Origin: Lates calcarifer
Lineage: Eukaryota > Chordata > Actinopteri > Centropomidae
Assembly (NCBI RefSeq): GCF_001640805.2
Contig: NC_066844.1
Coordinates: 5,661,143-5,725,142, forward strand
Direction of reading: 5' to 3'
Length of the DNA: 64,000 nucleotides
Shown in pieces: positions 14,166-52,800 of the stretch (its first letter is position 1; every line of letters starts with the position of its first letter). Made by a program: the position numbers and the translations under genes. The notes below the pieces were generated by a model. It had not been told where the DNA came from, did not search any database, and saw only the letters and a list, made by a program, of their open reading frames with translations.

Positions 14166-14360
14166 CAATGTTCCCTCTAAGCTGCGCACCTGTGTAATCG
14201 CGCACTGCTACTGCTTTCTCCGCGCACAGCAAAACCTATGTAGCGCATACAATTACAGTGTGCGACAGTGTGCACGTCTGTTGTTGCTCACAGTAGTCCA
14301 AGGAATTCTCAGGGAGTTTGTGTGTATGCTCAGACACATGAAAAATTAGGGAGAACATTG
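14166..14360. mobile_element. hAT-type MITE, 195 bp, with exact 8-bp target duplication
   Basis: Inverted ends are CAATGTTCCCTCTAA (left) and, inverted, CAATGTTCTCCCTAA (right). An exact 8-bp direct repeat CTCAAGAC flanks it at 14158-14165 and 14361-14368. The interior is GC-rich (GCGCAC repeats), unlike the surrounding intron. It is a known type of short element in fish genomes. Confidence 0.88.
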
Positions 14361-17024
14361 CTCAAGACCCAAAACAAAAATATACATTTCAATCAGTTCT
14401 GAAGGGAAAGAAACACAGAGCAGAAAGCCATTTGCCTGCACACTGTGTAGCTGTGCAGTTTTCATTATGTAAAGGGAAGGGAGAGATGGTGGAGAGAGGA
14501 TTTGGAATTTTTATATCTGAACTTGAATCTTTTGAGTCTTTAGAGAAACCACCAGAAGAATGTCAAAGATATTGACATTTCTTTTTTTTCCTAAAAGTTT
14601 CTTTGTTTTTGATATTTTTTCCCCAAGACTTCTATGTATTGTTTAGCAAACTTGACTGTGGTGACTTTTGCATTTCAATTTATAAGTTTCTCTTTACCTG
14701 TTTTGTATGAGCATGGTATCGGCATCAACATACAAGACAGTAACCTTGTCAAGTGAGAAATTAAATTATTTATATGCCGTCTTGAAATGATTGGTATGCA
14801 TGCCCCAGTAAGTGTTTGCAGTGAGAGGCAGACGCCCTCATTTAACACACCCAACAGACAGCTTAAAACAAAGAACTGCAGCACAAAAACAAGGGATAAA
14901 ATTTAGCTCAACCTTTAACAAGTGGGCGAAGAGAGAGCTGCAATTAAATGAGGTATGAAAGGCTTAGACTCCATCATCACAGACAACCATTTTAATCCTA
15001 TACAGGGTTGCTGTGTTTGCAAATAGTGTGCTGTGCACCGTAGATCTTGGTTTTAATCATGTCAAATATTTCACCAAGGCTTATTCCTGTCTGTTGCTTT
15101 GACTCCCATTAGGTGGCCCCCCACCCACAGGGCAGAAAACAATAGAGTATCAGGATCAATACACAGCTTTCCTGAACTAACATGACTAGAGTGAGGAATT
15201 ATTTATCTCAGCATTTACAAGGTTGCGTTAGTGATTTTATTCTAGCTAAACAAAGCATCTTGTTACTACTGCTTTGGAGAAGTACTTGTTGGGATTATCA
15301 ATGCTTATCAGTCAAGTGGAAACTTGCAATTTGACAGTAATTATTTTTAATCTAATGAGATTGGATTTCACAAGATTAGCTTTGTCTAAATTAAATGTGC
15401 ATGGTTTGGTGTGTTAAAACAGTAGATTGCTGCAAAACTCTCTTGATCTCTTTGCTTTTGCAGCTGCTAATATTGTGAAAATGAATCATAATTTTTAACT
15501 GCTGCTCTTGAAGCACTTTGTAGACAAAATGGTGTTGGGAATATATTTACTGGACTCCAGCAAGCTTTTACAAAGTAGAGTGCAATACTGTTTTATGAAA
15601 TAGAGCAATCAATATCATCTATAAAGTGGGATTGTTTTTTTATCGTCTGATTATATGCTCTGCACATTAGAGCAACTTCACCTTAGTAGAGGCACTTCAG
15701 CACTTGACACTGCTTCTATGTCGAGTACTTGAGCATGATTGGTCAGGAACAGACACCTCTGACAGCTTATCATATGCCAGGTTGAGACAGGCTTGTCAGT
15801 AAGCTAATGGAGTGTTCTAGGGTTAATTTACAAGCATATGAATCCCATCAATAAGCAATTAAGAGGTGTGGAAACACGGAGGCGCCCAAGCCAGCAGCTA
15901 AATCCCCACCAACCCCCACCTGCTTTTAATCAATTAATTGCTGTGGCATGTCTGTTTAAAACTGCTTGATAGATTTACACATAAAAGTGACACATGAAAA
16001 AGCCACTGCTCCCCACATGACCTTTCTTATTGCTTAATCTATCGTAAAATGCGGCTTGTGGATTCAGAAATTGTAACTTCTGAAGAATCTTTCACCTCAC
16101 ACAATTGTTTATAGATTTCACAAATTCTTCTAGTTCTCATTGGAGCCGGGGCCACTTGAAATATTCTTAAAACATTCCCCTGCTAAATCTAGAGGAAAAT
16201 AATTTGCCAGACAACTATTCAATGCCGGAGCATGACGGTGCATGAAAAGCCTCCTAAAGAGGAGACATGTAGATATACTGAATATAGGAAAACCTCTGCA
16301 TTGTAAAACCTCCTCAGCTAATGTTGTGAAAAGTGCCCTTGATACTCAGCAGTCCTCATCAAAATTCAACTGGTCCTTGTGCAGCAGGCTGCTGCAGTGT
16401 CATCAGTTAAAATTTGCTTGTTGATATTTCCCTGAATCAGCCACAATATAGTTACTATGAATTCACATTCATATTTAAGTCACCATACAAGGACTAGAGT
16501 ATTGCATGTTGAACAGCTGATTTTCTGCAAGAGATTTCCATTCATTACCTCCTCTTCCTCTCTCTTATAATGCTGTGAAGTCTCACTCGCATGTTTTTCC
16601 CTTTACACTGCCATGACATACTTGGTGGGATCCCTTGAGAGATTCAGGCAGAGGGTTAGTGATACGATATGTATGAGATTTTCTACCTTATCAGCCTCAT
16701 CCGACTCACATGAGCCCTGGGGAGTTTGAACATACTGTCCCAACCATTCAGTTACCATTTTAAGTGGAGATTCTCTCAGCAGGTTCTTGCTTTCTTTTGA
16801 AAATAGATAGATAAAGGTAGAAGGGATAAAGCAGGTCTGAGGATTTGTCAGTTTTATTTTAAACATCTGGGCACAGCAGCATTGCTCTTTCTCTACTCTC
16901 ACTTTCTTGCTCTCAGTATTGCCAGTGCTCCGCCTACATGCATAACCCAAAGATGACACTTTATCACAAAATAACTCCTGGTATGCACAGAGCATCTGAA
17001 AGCAGATGTTTTCTAACAGTTTAA

Positions 17025-44264
<27,240 letters not shown>

Positions 44265-44334
44265 AACCGCTCATCCAAGACACTCTCACACACATACTTT
44301 CCCTTGTTACACAACATCCACATATCCACAAATG

Positions 44335-44351
44335 CACACACACACACACAC
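44335..44351 (+). repeat. (CA)n microsatellite in igsf21 3' UTR
   Basis: About eight CA units between the igsf21 stop and the first AATAAA. Confidence 0.8.
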
Positions 44352-44594
44352 GCAGATACACACACTTTCCAAAATCCTGCAAGCCTTCTCCAGTCATAAA
44401 CAGACCCTCCATGCGTCAGTCGATCAGGAAACTGCGCCACCACAGGATGGCGCTCCACTGTTTTTGTAACAAAATAATAACCAAGATTATGATATCAAAA
44501 GAAGAACGTGACGAACATGACAATAACCACCTCCTATATAGCCCTGCCCAGTTACACCTTTTTTTGTTTCTTGTCCCACGTCTGCCTGTTGATC

Positions 44595-44600
44595 AATAAA
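44595..44600 (+). terminator. candidate igsf21 polyadenylation signal AATAAA
   Basis: AATAAA lies 331 bases after the igsf21 stop. A second candidate, ATTAAA at 44955-44960, is followed by a GT-rich stretch. The 3' UTR between contains a CA repeat near 44335-44351. Which site is used cannot be told from sequence. Confidence 0.45.
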
Positions 44601-47600
44601 ATCAGTTGATTTAAAACAGAAAAGATAAAAGCATTTGGATTTTATTTTGATGAGTCGAAATGTCATTGGTGTTGACTGAAATGTGAAAAGTGGAACTGGC
44701 TTAGGCTGCGCCACCATGTCAACCACACCCATCTGTTACATGTCCTGGGATGCACCTGATTAGCAACACGCTGATAAACCATGGGGAAACAAACAGACGT
44801 CCCAAGAGAACATTCTTTTTTTATTAATATACAGGTATTCCTTTTTTTCCTGATGGCTCGGAATGTACAAGAGGATTTAAATGCATTGAGAAACTAGAAA
44901 AAAAATCTCCTTTTTGAGTGTATTTTGTGTACATCAGTGTAAATATTGAAAATAATTAAAGAAGTTATATGGGATATGGTGAGGAATGGTTGCTGAGATA
45001 GTTGGAGTTTACACTTCTTCACCTTTGTTTGTACTTCATTCAACACTGTTTTAGGAGATCATTCTTGGCTGAAAGGACAGAAACATTAACAGCCTTTCTG
45101 TTTCTCATTTGGGCTTTTTATATCTATATGGCAGATCTCCAAGGCCAGAGTAAAAAAAAAAAAAAAAATTATCGAACATATGTCTGCTGTTTTGGGGTTG
45201 TGGTGCATGTGACGTTTGAAAATTCTTTCTCCTTTTGGTGTGTTGCAATTGACAGCACTGCAACTCATTGTCACTGGCCTGTAATCCAGTTATTTACTTG
45301 TGGCATACTATCTTAAGTGACCTACATTGTGTACAATACGTAACTCTTACCCACACATTTACAGTACTAGTAGGATCATTTTAGCCGCCATTCCAGGGAG
45401 GTGCTCACCTGAGGCAGCGTGTGTAAAACAGGGTTGTTGCATTTGTTTCATTTCACCTGTATTAAAATGGAAAGATGATAAAACTCACAAGACTTGACTT
45501 TACTTAAAACTCTGTCCTCCACGTGTTTGACATGTTTAGTCTTCCAGCAGTCTCCTTTAAAGCTGGCTACAGGTAATACGCAGCATCTAGATTGTTGCAG
45601 GAATTGTTTATCAGGGAAATTTGAAAGACAGTCTGCTAATGCCAAAAGATAGATATATTTTTTTATTCCTCCTCAACTACAGACAAGTTCCAAGAATATT
45701 TTTGTTTCAGATTTTTTTGATTGTTTCAACCTCAGTGTGGCTTTTGAAGGAGATTCTGACATTGCTGTTAACCCTTTGCAGTTTGCACTCTCTCTCACAC
45801 AGTGAAGAGTAGCTTAATGCAAAGTAATCCTGCATTTTTTGGACTTCACAAGAATTGCAATTTAAGCTATTCTAAGGACACAACATGTATTAAGGGATTA
45901 AGGTTTAAACCAGGTGGGAGGTAAGAGGGGAGATTTCTAAAGCTTAGGCGAATAGAAAGGATAGAGCTATTCGTTTGGGATATCGGCTCACCTTGCCAAA
46001 GTACAATCCATATTCCTGCATTCCGGAGATGAGAGCTGCATAGCACAAACATTATTAACAGACAGTCGTATGCGCTGTGAATTAATTTTTTTCAGCTGAA
46101 GGAAGCAAAGGGCGCGAATCCTTGTCCACCCACTGTATAGCATTATAACTCTGCTATCATTTTAATTTTGATTCAAGAGGCACATCTCTGCTTTTTTTTT
46201 TTTTTTTTTTGCTTTTATCACTCACTTCATATTCAGGAGAGGAAAAACAGGTCCATCTCTATTTATGAATGCATTCAAGAATGTACAAAATTGTCCTTAT
46301 ATTACTTAATCATCATAACACAAGCAGAAGTGCATCATAGCTTTGTCTTTGTGTGAGTGTTTGCGTATGTGTGCATTGCAATTGTCCCTGAGTTATGAAT
46401 GCAATGAATTCACACTTCATGTGATTTTTAATTACTTCAAAGCTGTCCTTGATCAAAGAGATCCAACATATCCAACGTATAACCATGACCCTTTTAAATA
46501 TGTGCTTTTTCACATTTTCTGTTCCCTCAGTAGTAACTGTCTTTAATTATAGGGACATCAATGTGAAAGCAAGAGTAATCCTCTGTATGCACCTTTCACT
46601 TACACATGAAGAACTTGTTCTGTTCAGTTGTTCTGTTCTGCTCATTTTAAGTCAATTCTGTTTTAAGTTTATTCGTGAGGAGGTCGGGTGACGGATCAAG
46701 TTTTCAGCCTCTGCAGCTTTATCGGTTATGTTTTTATTTTGTTGACAAAATTGATGACCCAAGAAATGTGGTGGTCACAAACTATTAAGTTTTATTTTAT
46801 TATGTTTAACTGACTACATACTTCCTCAGCTTTCTCCATATTTATTACTGGAGAAGGGAAATACCTGTTAAAAGTCATCTTTTGTGTCTTCTTGTTCACC
46901 TATCATAAATGGCGCAAGCAAGAGGAGGTTGAAGTGCCTCTAAAAAACAATGTGCATGGCTGACAGTCATGACTTCTGTGGAGATTCTCAGTCATCCAGG
47001 TCATGGTTATCCAAGAGAGGTTGAATGAAGGGCATCTGGACTTGGTTATGGATACTTGAGAAGGTTTCACCTCTCATCCAAGAGGCCTCTTCACTTCTGG
47101 AAGTTTTTTGTACAGGAGCAAAACTGAAGAAGCCTCTTTGATGAGAAGTGAAAGTCCAGTTGTCCTTCATTCAACTCTCTCAATGACAATCATGATTTTT
47201 TTTTCCTTTCTCTGAATAGTTCATCTGAGCTGGGAGCAATGGTGAGGATAAGAAGCTGCCTCTATGGCCTATCTGTGAATTATTCAGGAGTCAACCGTGC
47301 TTGCAGAATCCAGTTTCCTTTATGTCGTCTGCAGGCTCAGCTATCAGATGACCAAACAGCGCCCATGTCACCTAGGACACCTGACACACCCTCTGTATTC
47401 CTCTCCACGTGATGCACCTTTAAAATGATCCCACAGAGTGCTTCTAAAATAAACACTGCTCTGTTGTTGACTGCAGGATCGCTCAAGTGTGTTATCAGCA
47501 AAACAAATGATAGCCTGACTGGTGACTGAATGACATGGCTCCCATGTGACACAGATGTATGTCTGCATCTCAGTATGGTCCATGAAAATGAAAGATGATG

Positions 47601-48258
47601 TCAGGTTTTTCTGTAGACACTCTTTTCATCTGGCATTCTTCAGACAGTTTTGTATTATTTACTGTTCTATGTTTATAATACCAAGTGCCATTTGGTTGTC
47701 TGAGAGCAATCTTCAGTTTCTTTTAGGGAGGGTAATTTAAGCATCTGCACTGGCACAGAAAAGGACCTTTGATCTGTGGCACGGCTGTGCAAACAGATGT
47801 ATCCTGGTTATTAAGTATTTGATAAATGTCACCTATCATCACTCCCCACCCCTTATTCAAACCATATTTTCCTCCTGCAGCTCTAGCCATGTGTTTGAGC
47901 AAGTTAAGGAGCATGATCCATCATAATATTTTTATGGACATTTTCAAAAATTGACATAATAAAGTATGACCTGAACCACTCCTGTTCACGTAAACACCAA
48001 GTAACTCTTGGTTCCAGAGTTCTTAGATGCCATTTGGATAGCATGGGAAAAAGCTTGGGTGAGTCAGCAAACTGCATAACCAAATATTGATCTATTTGGT
48101 ATTTGCATATTCTGTGTTGAGTTTGCCACAGGTGGTGCATGACCAGTGCCCCGCCTATCCAGAGCTAGTGATGCAAATAGTACCTCTAGAGGTATTATTT
48201 TACACTTGATCCTTTGGGTAAAGAGGAGCAGTCATCAGATCACAGCAGCTCTTTTACA
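44601..48258. other. igsf21-klhdc7a intergenic region
   Basis: AT-rich, with A17 at about 45152, T22 at about 46190 and the foldback repeat copy at 46976. No additional gene supported. Confidence 0.75.
46976..47195. mobile_element. second copy of the foldback repeat family
   Basis: The left arm reads TCATCCAGGTCATGGTTATC then GAGGTTGAATGAAGGGCATC and TGGACTT. The right arm carries the inverted match (GTCCAGTTGTCCTTCATTCA). The centre contains AGAAGCCTCT and its inverse AGAGGCCTCT. Near-identical 12-mers TGACAGTCATGA (46961) and TGACAATCATGA (47184) bracket it, but the right one overlaps the arm, so I do not claim a target duplication. Confidence 0.65.
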
Positions 48259-48291
48259 ATGAAAGCCAGACAGCATGCTACCGTCAGCTGA
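48259..48291 (+). other. short upstream ORF in klhdc7a leader
   Basis: An ATG at 48259 opens a 10-codon frame that ends in TGA at 48289-48291, 67 bases before the likely klhdc7a start. If the transcript begins upstream of it, it could lower translation of the main frame. The transcript start is not known, so this is inference. Confidence 0.3.
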
Positions 48292-48357
48292 GACGCATTG
48301 ACAAGAACACTGAATAGGATCAGTCAACCAATCGTTGCCGCCATCACCGCTGCAGCC

Positions 48358-50644
48358 ATGCCCATTGCAGAGCTTTTGGGAGTCCAGTTCGACATGCAGC
48401 TGCTGTTGAAACTGAGCATCTCTGTGGCTGCAGTGTTGCTGGTGTCTTGGGCCTACAGGTTCTACAGCTCCAGGGACGCAAAGAAAACTCAGCTCTGTGT
48501 CAAAGACACCAAAGAGCCAGCAAAATGCAACCTGTCAAAGCAGCAAGACAACGCTACCATGTCAAAGCTCACCACAACATGACACCGATGATGGGGGCAA
48601 GCAACCCAGACCCTCGGACGCAGACTCAGCCATTGGTGACCTGACATCTGACAGCATCAAGGAAACACCAGCAGAAATCCGTTCATGCCAAGCTGAAAAG
48701 AGTGAGGATGCATTTAACATGTCACACAGTGACCAAGATATCAGCATGAAAGAAGAGATACTCACTCATCAGAAGCAGGCAGTGGTTGCCACCAGTAATA
48801 TTTTATTTGGATCTGCTTTGAACCTTCCTGATCCAACAGAGAGTGGGATGGCCAGTGCAACAGGGCGCCGCTCCCCTTGCTTTTTGCAGAAGCTTGAGGG
48901 CAGTGTGGGTGTGGGCAGGGAGTTAAGGCAAGACCTGGAGCACCAGGGAGCCTACTCGAGCTTCCTCTCCAAAGCAGAGATCAAAGTGGAGGATGCTAAC
49001 GTGGTGCTGGAAGGAACAGGAGACCAGATTGTGCGCGGCAAGATATATGATTACTATGTTGAGTCTTCCTCTCACTCTATCACAGACTCAAACACTGTGC
49101 TGGGTCAGTATGAGAGAAACTCTGAGTTGCAGCCAGTGGATTTTGGAAGCTGTGGCAGCAGCCTAACAGAATCTCCTTCCTGTCTGAGCCCCATCATTAT
49201 GCGTGATCTGGTTTTGCAACAAAGCACTGTTGAGGATCCCTCCTCACAAGGAGGCCTCAAGCTGAGGCACCCCGCAAGGCCTGTACTCCTACGCAAGGAG
49301 AGCTATCTCTCTGCAGCAGAGCAGAGCAGTTCCATCCCCTTTTTAACTTCAACAGCCTCAACTCCAATGATTCACTCTCTGGCCTCAACCAGCAATGATC
49401 ACCCTATGATCAGTCCCTCTACAGACAGCTCAGGCTTTAATGTGAGGGAGGATGCTGATCTAGAGACTGTAGCAGGGGCTCCATTTTTACACTTTCCAGC
49501 AAAGACTCTTGATGGTGCCGATTTGGAAAGCTTGAAGAGTAAGCTTGATCTGGGTAACTGTTTGGAGACGCTGTACCTGGCCAAAAAACATGGCCAGACA
49601 TCTGTGCAGCAAGCAGCCCTGAGGGTCATGTCAGACAACTACCTCCAGGCGCTCAGGGACCCTAACCTTTATGGGCGGCTAATGGCTGGTGAGCGGGAAC
49701 AAATCCAGAGGCAGAGAACAGCCGGGAGAAAGTTCATGATGGTGGCAGATATGGACCCTCAAGACTGGGTGAGGAATGCAGGAGGGCAGACAGCAGAGAC
49801 AGAGCAGAGGAGGACGTCCAGTGCAATGTACTATTATGATGACTACAAAGACTCCTGGCATACACTGTGCCTGATCCCACAGGAGGTCATCTCTAAAGCC
49901 TGTGCCATGTGCACAATGGATAACTACTTATTTGTGGCAGTGGGCTGCCAAGGCACAGACGGAGAAATGACACCCTCAAAGCGAGTGTTTTGCTACAATC
50001 CTTTGACATCCATTTGGAAGGAGATCAGTCCTATGAATGAGGCCAGACCCCGCTGCAAACTGGCAGCACTGGAGGGCTACATCTACGCCATAGGAGGGGA
50101 GTGCCTCTCCTCAGTAGAGCGCTATGACCCACGATTGGACAGATGGACATTTGTGGCTCCACTGCCTAACGATACTTTTGCTGTGGCACATCACGTCACA
50201 GTGTGCAACGGTGAGCTCTATGTTTCTGGGGGAACTCTTAAATATATGCTACTGCGCTACAGCCCCAAAATCAACACCTGGAGGCCAAGTGTGCTGGTAG
50301 GCAGCAAAGACAGAACTGCAGATATGGTGGCTGTGGGGAGATTTCTGTATCGTTTTGATGTTAACCCACTGCTGGGTCTCAGCGTGTACCGCTACCACAC
50401 AGTGGCTCGACTGTGGTACGAGTGCAGCTCAAAGCGCCTTCTGCGCTGCCCTGCCTTTCAGTGTGTCACAATGAATGACACAATTTATTGTGTCAGTCGC
50501 CAGTTCACCATGAGGTTCAAGGCTGATGAGATCTCTCCTGCTTTCACAGATGAGGATTTGAGTGTCCTCTCTGCCGCGAAGGGCATACTTTTCCCCTTTG
50601 TCCTTTCACTCCCTGATAAGAAGCCTCGGCAGACCAGTGTGTAA
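48358..50644 (+). CDS. klhdc7a: klhdc7a, kelch domain-containing protein 7A, with apparent one-base frameshift
   Basis: This is a single-exon gene; its molecular role is poorly defined. The start is ATG 48358 in a good context (gcagccATGc). The N-terminus encodes MPIAELLGVQFDMQLLLKLS, then a transmembrane run to about residue 33 followed by YRFYSSRD. This matches the DMQL...AYRLY anchor of human KLHDC7A. That frame stops at TGA 48580. The rest of the protein continues in the +1 frame (HDTDDGGKQPRPSDADSAIG onward) to TAA 50642-50644, so one extra base near 48577 splits the gene. Treated as one, it would be about 761 aa (human about 777). A GKIYDYYVESSS motif is shared with human. A BACK-like segment (LDLGNCLETLYLAKKHG) lies near residues 395-485, and kelch repeats (YAIGGECLSSVERYDPRLDR) from about 490 to the end. 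There is no BTB domain, as usual for this family. Identity is also supported by igsf21 next door. Confidence 0.93.
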
Positions 50645-52525
50645 CAAGGATTCAGTTTTCCATTGATGATGAGATTAGGTGGTGATGGAGTACCCCTACA
50701 GAAGCATGCTTTACGTCAACTGTATTGTTGACTGAGAGAGTTTTGCCCCAAATGTTATTGTAAAATTGTAACCACTGTTTTGTCATTTCTATGAGGTGTT
50801 ATTCACCTTTTCACAAAGTTTCTCCTTCTCATATAAATGTATTTTCTTGGTTTGGGTATTATACAAAGAAATGTGTGTTTATGTTGTCTCGGCCCTTGGC
50901 AGCACATGTAAAGTATTGGACTCTTAATGGTAGTCAAACTGCTGTTTGCTTAGATTTACGCAGGATGTGCTGCCATGTAAATTGTTTGCTTCTTTGATTT
51001 GCCACTCTTTCCTGCCATTAAGTTAGTTTTATATCATTCCAGATGCTTAACCTCTTTAGCTGTAGAGATAATTCATAAATGTGTCTCGGAGTAAATGAGT
51101 TCATTCAACTCTAACACCTTACAGAGATTGGGCAATATAGTGATAATCTATCACTGTGCTCCACTGTGTAGGGCACATATATAACTTACACAGTGGCCTG
51201 AATACAACACAATTATGTACAGTTGCTCTTTAAATGTGACAAGATGTAAATGGGTATGTCATAGAATATAAATAGGTGAGCTTCTACAAGCATTTGTCAC
51301 AACTTTTGAAACACTCTGAACACTTTATAGTCTCTCTCTTTTGGTGGCCAGGAAGAGGTGTATTTGCAGATTCTTTGTTCATTGTACCAACTAAATCTCT
51401 TTGTTTTGTTATCTCTTGTTTTTTAAACATCAAAGAAATTGTCATTTGAATTTGTCATTCATTGCATGTTAATCCATAATTAGTAAATAATGGGATTAAG
51501 CCAAATGTAAATTTTTATTTTTGAATTGTTGAGAAATGACATTAGCAATGGAAATGTGAGTAAGAACGATACAAATGTTAAACCCCTCATTGTTTGCTCA
51601 TTTGTAACTAAGTCTCCCACTGTACAGAAGGTAAAGTTCAGGACTTCAAAAGACACACTGACAGGTTTCAGAGAGTGACGTGCTGCTATAGCACCATCAT
51701 GTGGCTCAGAAGGCAAACACAATGGTGCTTTGGGTAAGACATGTTGAGCTCTAGACTTCTCACAGCACAGAGGCATCATGTGACACGCAGGCATCAGCGG
51801 CACAGTAGAGTGACTAACTAGCTAACAGTGGGTGAGACAGAGGGCTTCAGCTGCACTGGAAGGCAGCAGGCAGGCGGGAAAAAGGGAGGCAGACGCAGAT
51901 GGTTGACCATCAAACATAAGCATCTTTGATTCTTCCTAATTAAACACTTTGATTCCCTGTAATTAAACACCTAATGGAATGGGAGTTAGACATGTCCCTT
52001 CAGATGTTGCCTAGGATGACTCATGGCTTTTGGTTTGCCTCAATACTCAGGTCAGTTCTGGTATCAACGTTTACTTTATTCTTTTTTCCCCCCTCCTTTT
52101 CTTCTTGTTCTCCACAGAGTATATAGGGTAGTACTGACAGGCAATTCTTAGTTTCAGATATTAAGTGTGCAGAGTGAGAGAAAGAATTTGCATGTAATTA
52201 TCCTCTGGAAGGGTGGACATAATTCATAGCCCCCCTCCTTTCTCCTTAGTCTTGCACACACACATATTCATATACATAAGCACTGAAACTACTCACAACA
52301 CAACACACAGTAAATCTACAGTAGCTCTCACAGCAACATAATGAGAATCATGTTTAATTTTTTTAAAAATCCTTTTAATTTCCCAAATGGTCCGCTCTGT
52401 TGAATTTTTTCATGCCGCTGACTAATAAAAAAAAGGAACCACAAAGCAGTGCCACTTTGAGCAGCGCTTCTAAATTAACAAGCAACATGTGAGGCAATTC
52501 AAGAGCTGCGTTGTTGTTGTTGTTT
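50645..52525. other. 3' flanks of the convergent genes klhdc7a (+) and cfap107 (-)
   Basis: The two genes end 1.9 kb apart on opposite strands. The interval should hold both 3' UTRs. No clear canonical AATAAA for klhdc7a was found close to its stop; ATTAAA occurs at 51939 and 51962. No other gene seen. Confidence 0.7.
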
Positions 52526-52800
52526 CTAAGCCTTTTGTGATGGCGAAAGCAAAGGGAAACAATGATCTGGGACTTGTAGCAGCGAGCACTGTCTCAGATC
52601 CAGGTCCTTGTTGTTGTGATTGGCTGCGTGGAGGTGGCTGGAGAGTGTGCATGAAGCCCTGGCAAAGCGGCCCTGGCAGAAGGCACTACGTGGGTGCCTC
52701 TGGTATGCTGACCTGTACACAGTCAGTGACGGGAGGTGTGACTGCTGCTTTTCCAAACGGTGCTTTGAGAACTGCAGCAGGCCAAAGTTGGTTGGAAGGG
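52526..52800 (-). CDS. cfap107: cfap107 terminal coding exon
   Basis: Acceptor cctttccag before 52800, entered in phase 1; TAG stop at 52528-52526. It begins ALPTNFGLLQFSKHRLEKQQ, like human PPTNYGLYEQLKQRQLTPK. The last third (NHNNKDLDLRQCSLLQ and on) has no counterpart I recognise. A minus-strand AATAAA at 52080-52075 is a distant polyadenylation candidate. Confidence 0.83.

Noticed and set aside
45086..45274. Minus-strand frame starting MTMSCSAVNCNTPKGER, reminiscent of a THAP zinc-finger start (C-x-A-x-x-C)
   Set aside because: The resemblance covers about 15 residues only; the rest is a poly-A/T translation with no THAP Trp or Cys-His completion.
48497..48718. GTG at 48497 as the start of the 715-codon klhdc7a frame
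   Set aside because: A GTG start is not expected in a vertebrate gene, and the conserved anchor is in the other frame upstream; a frameshift explains it better.
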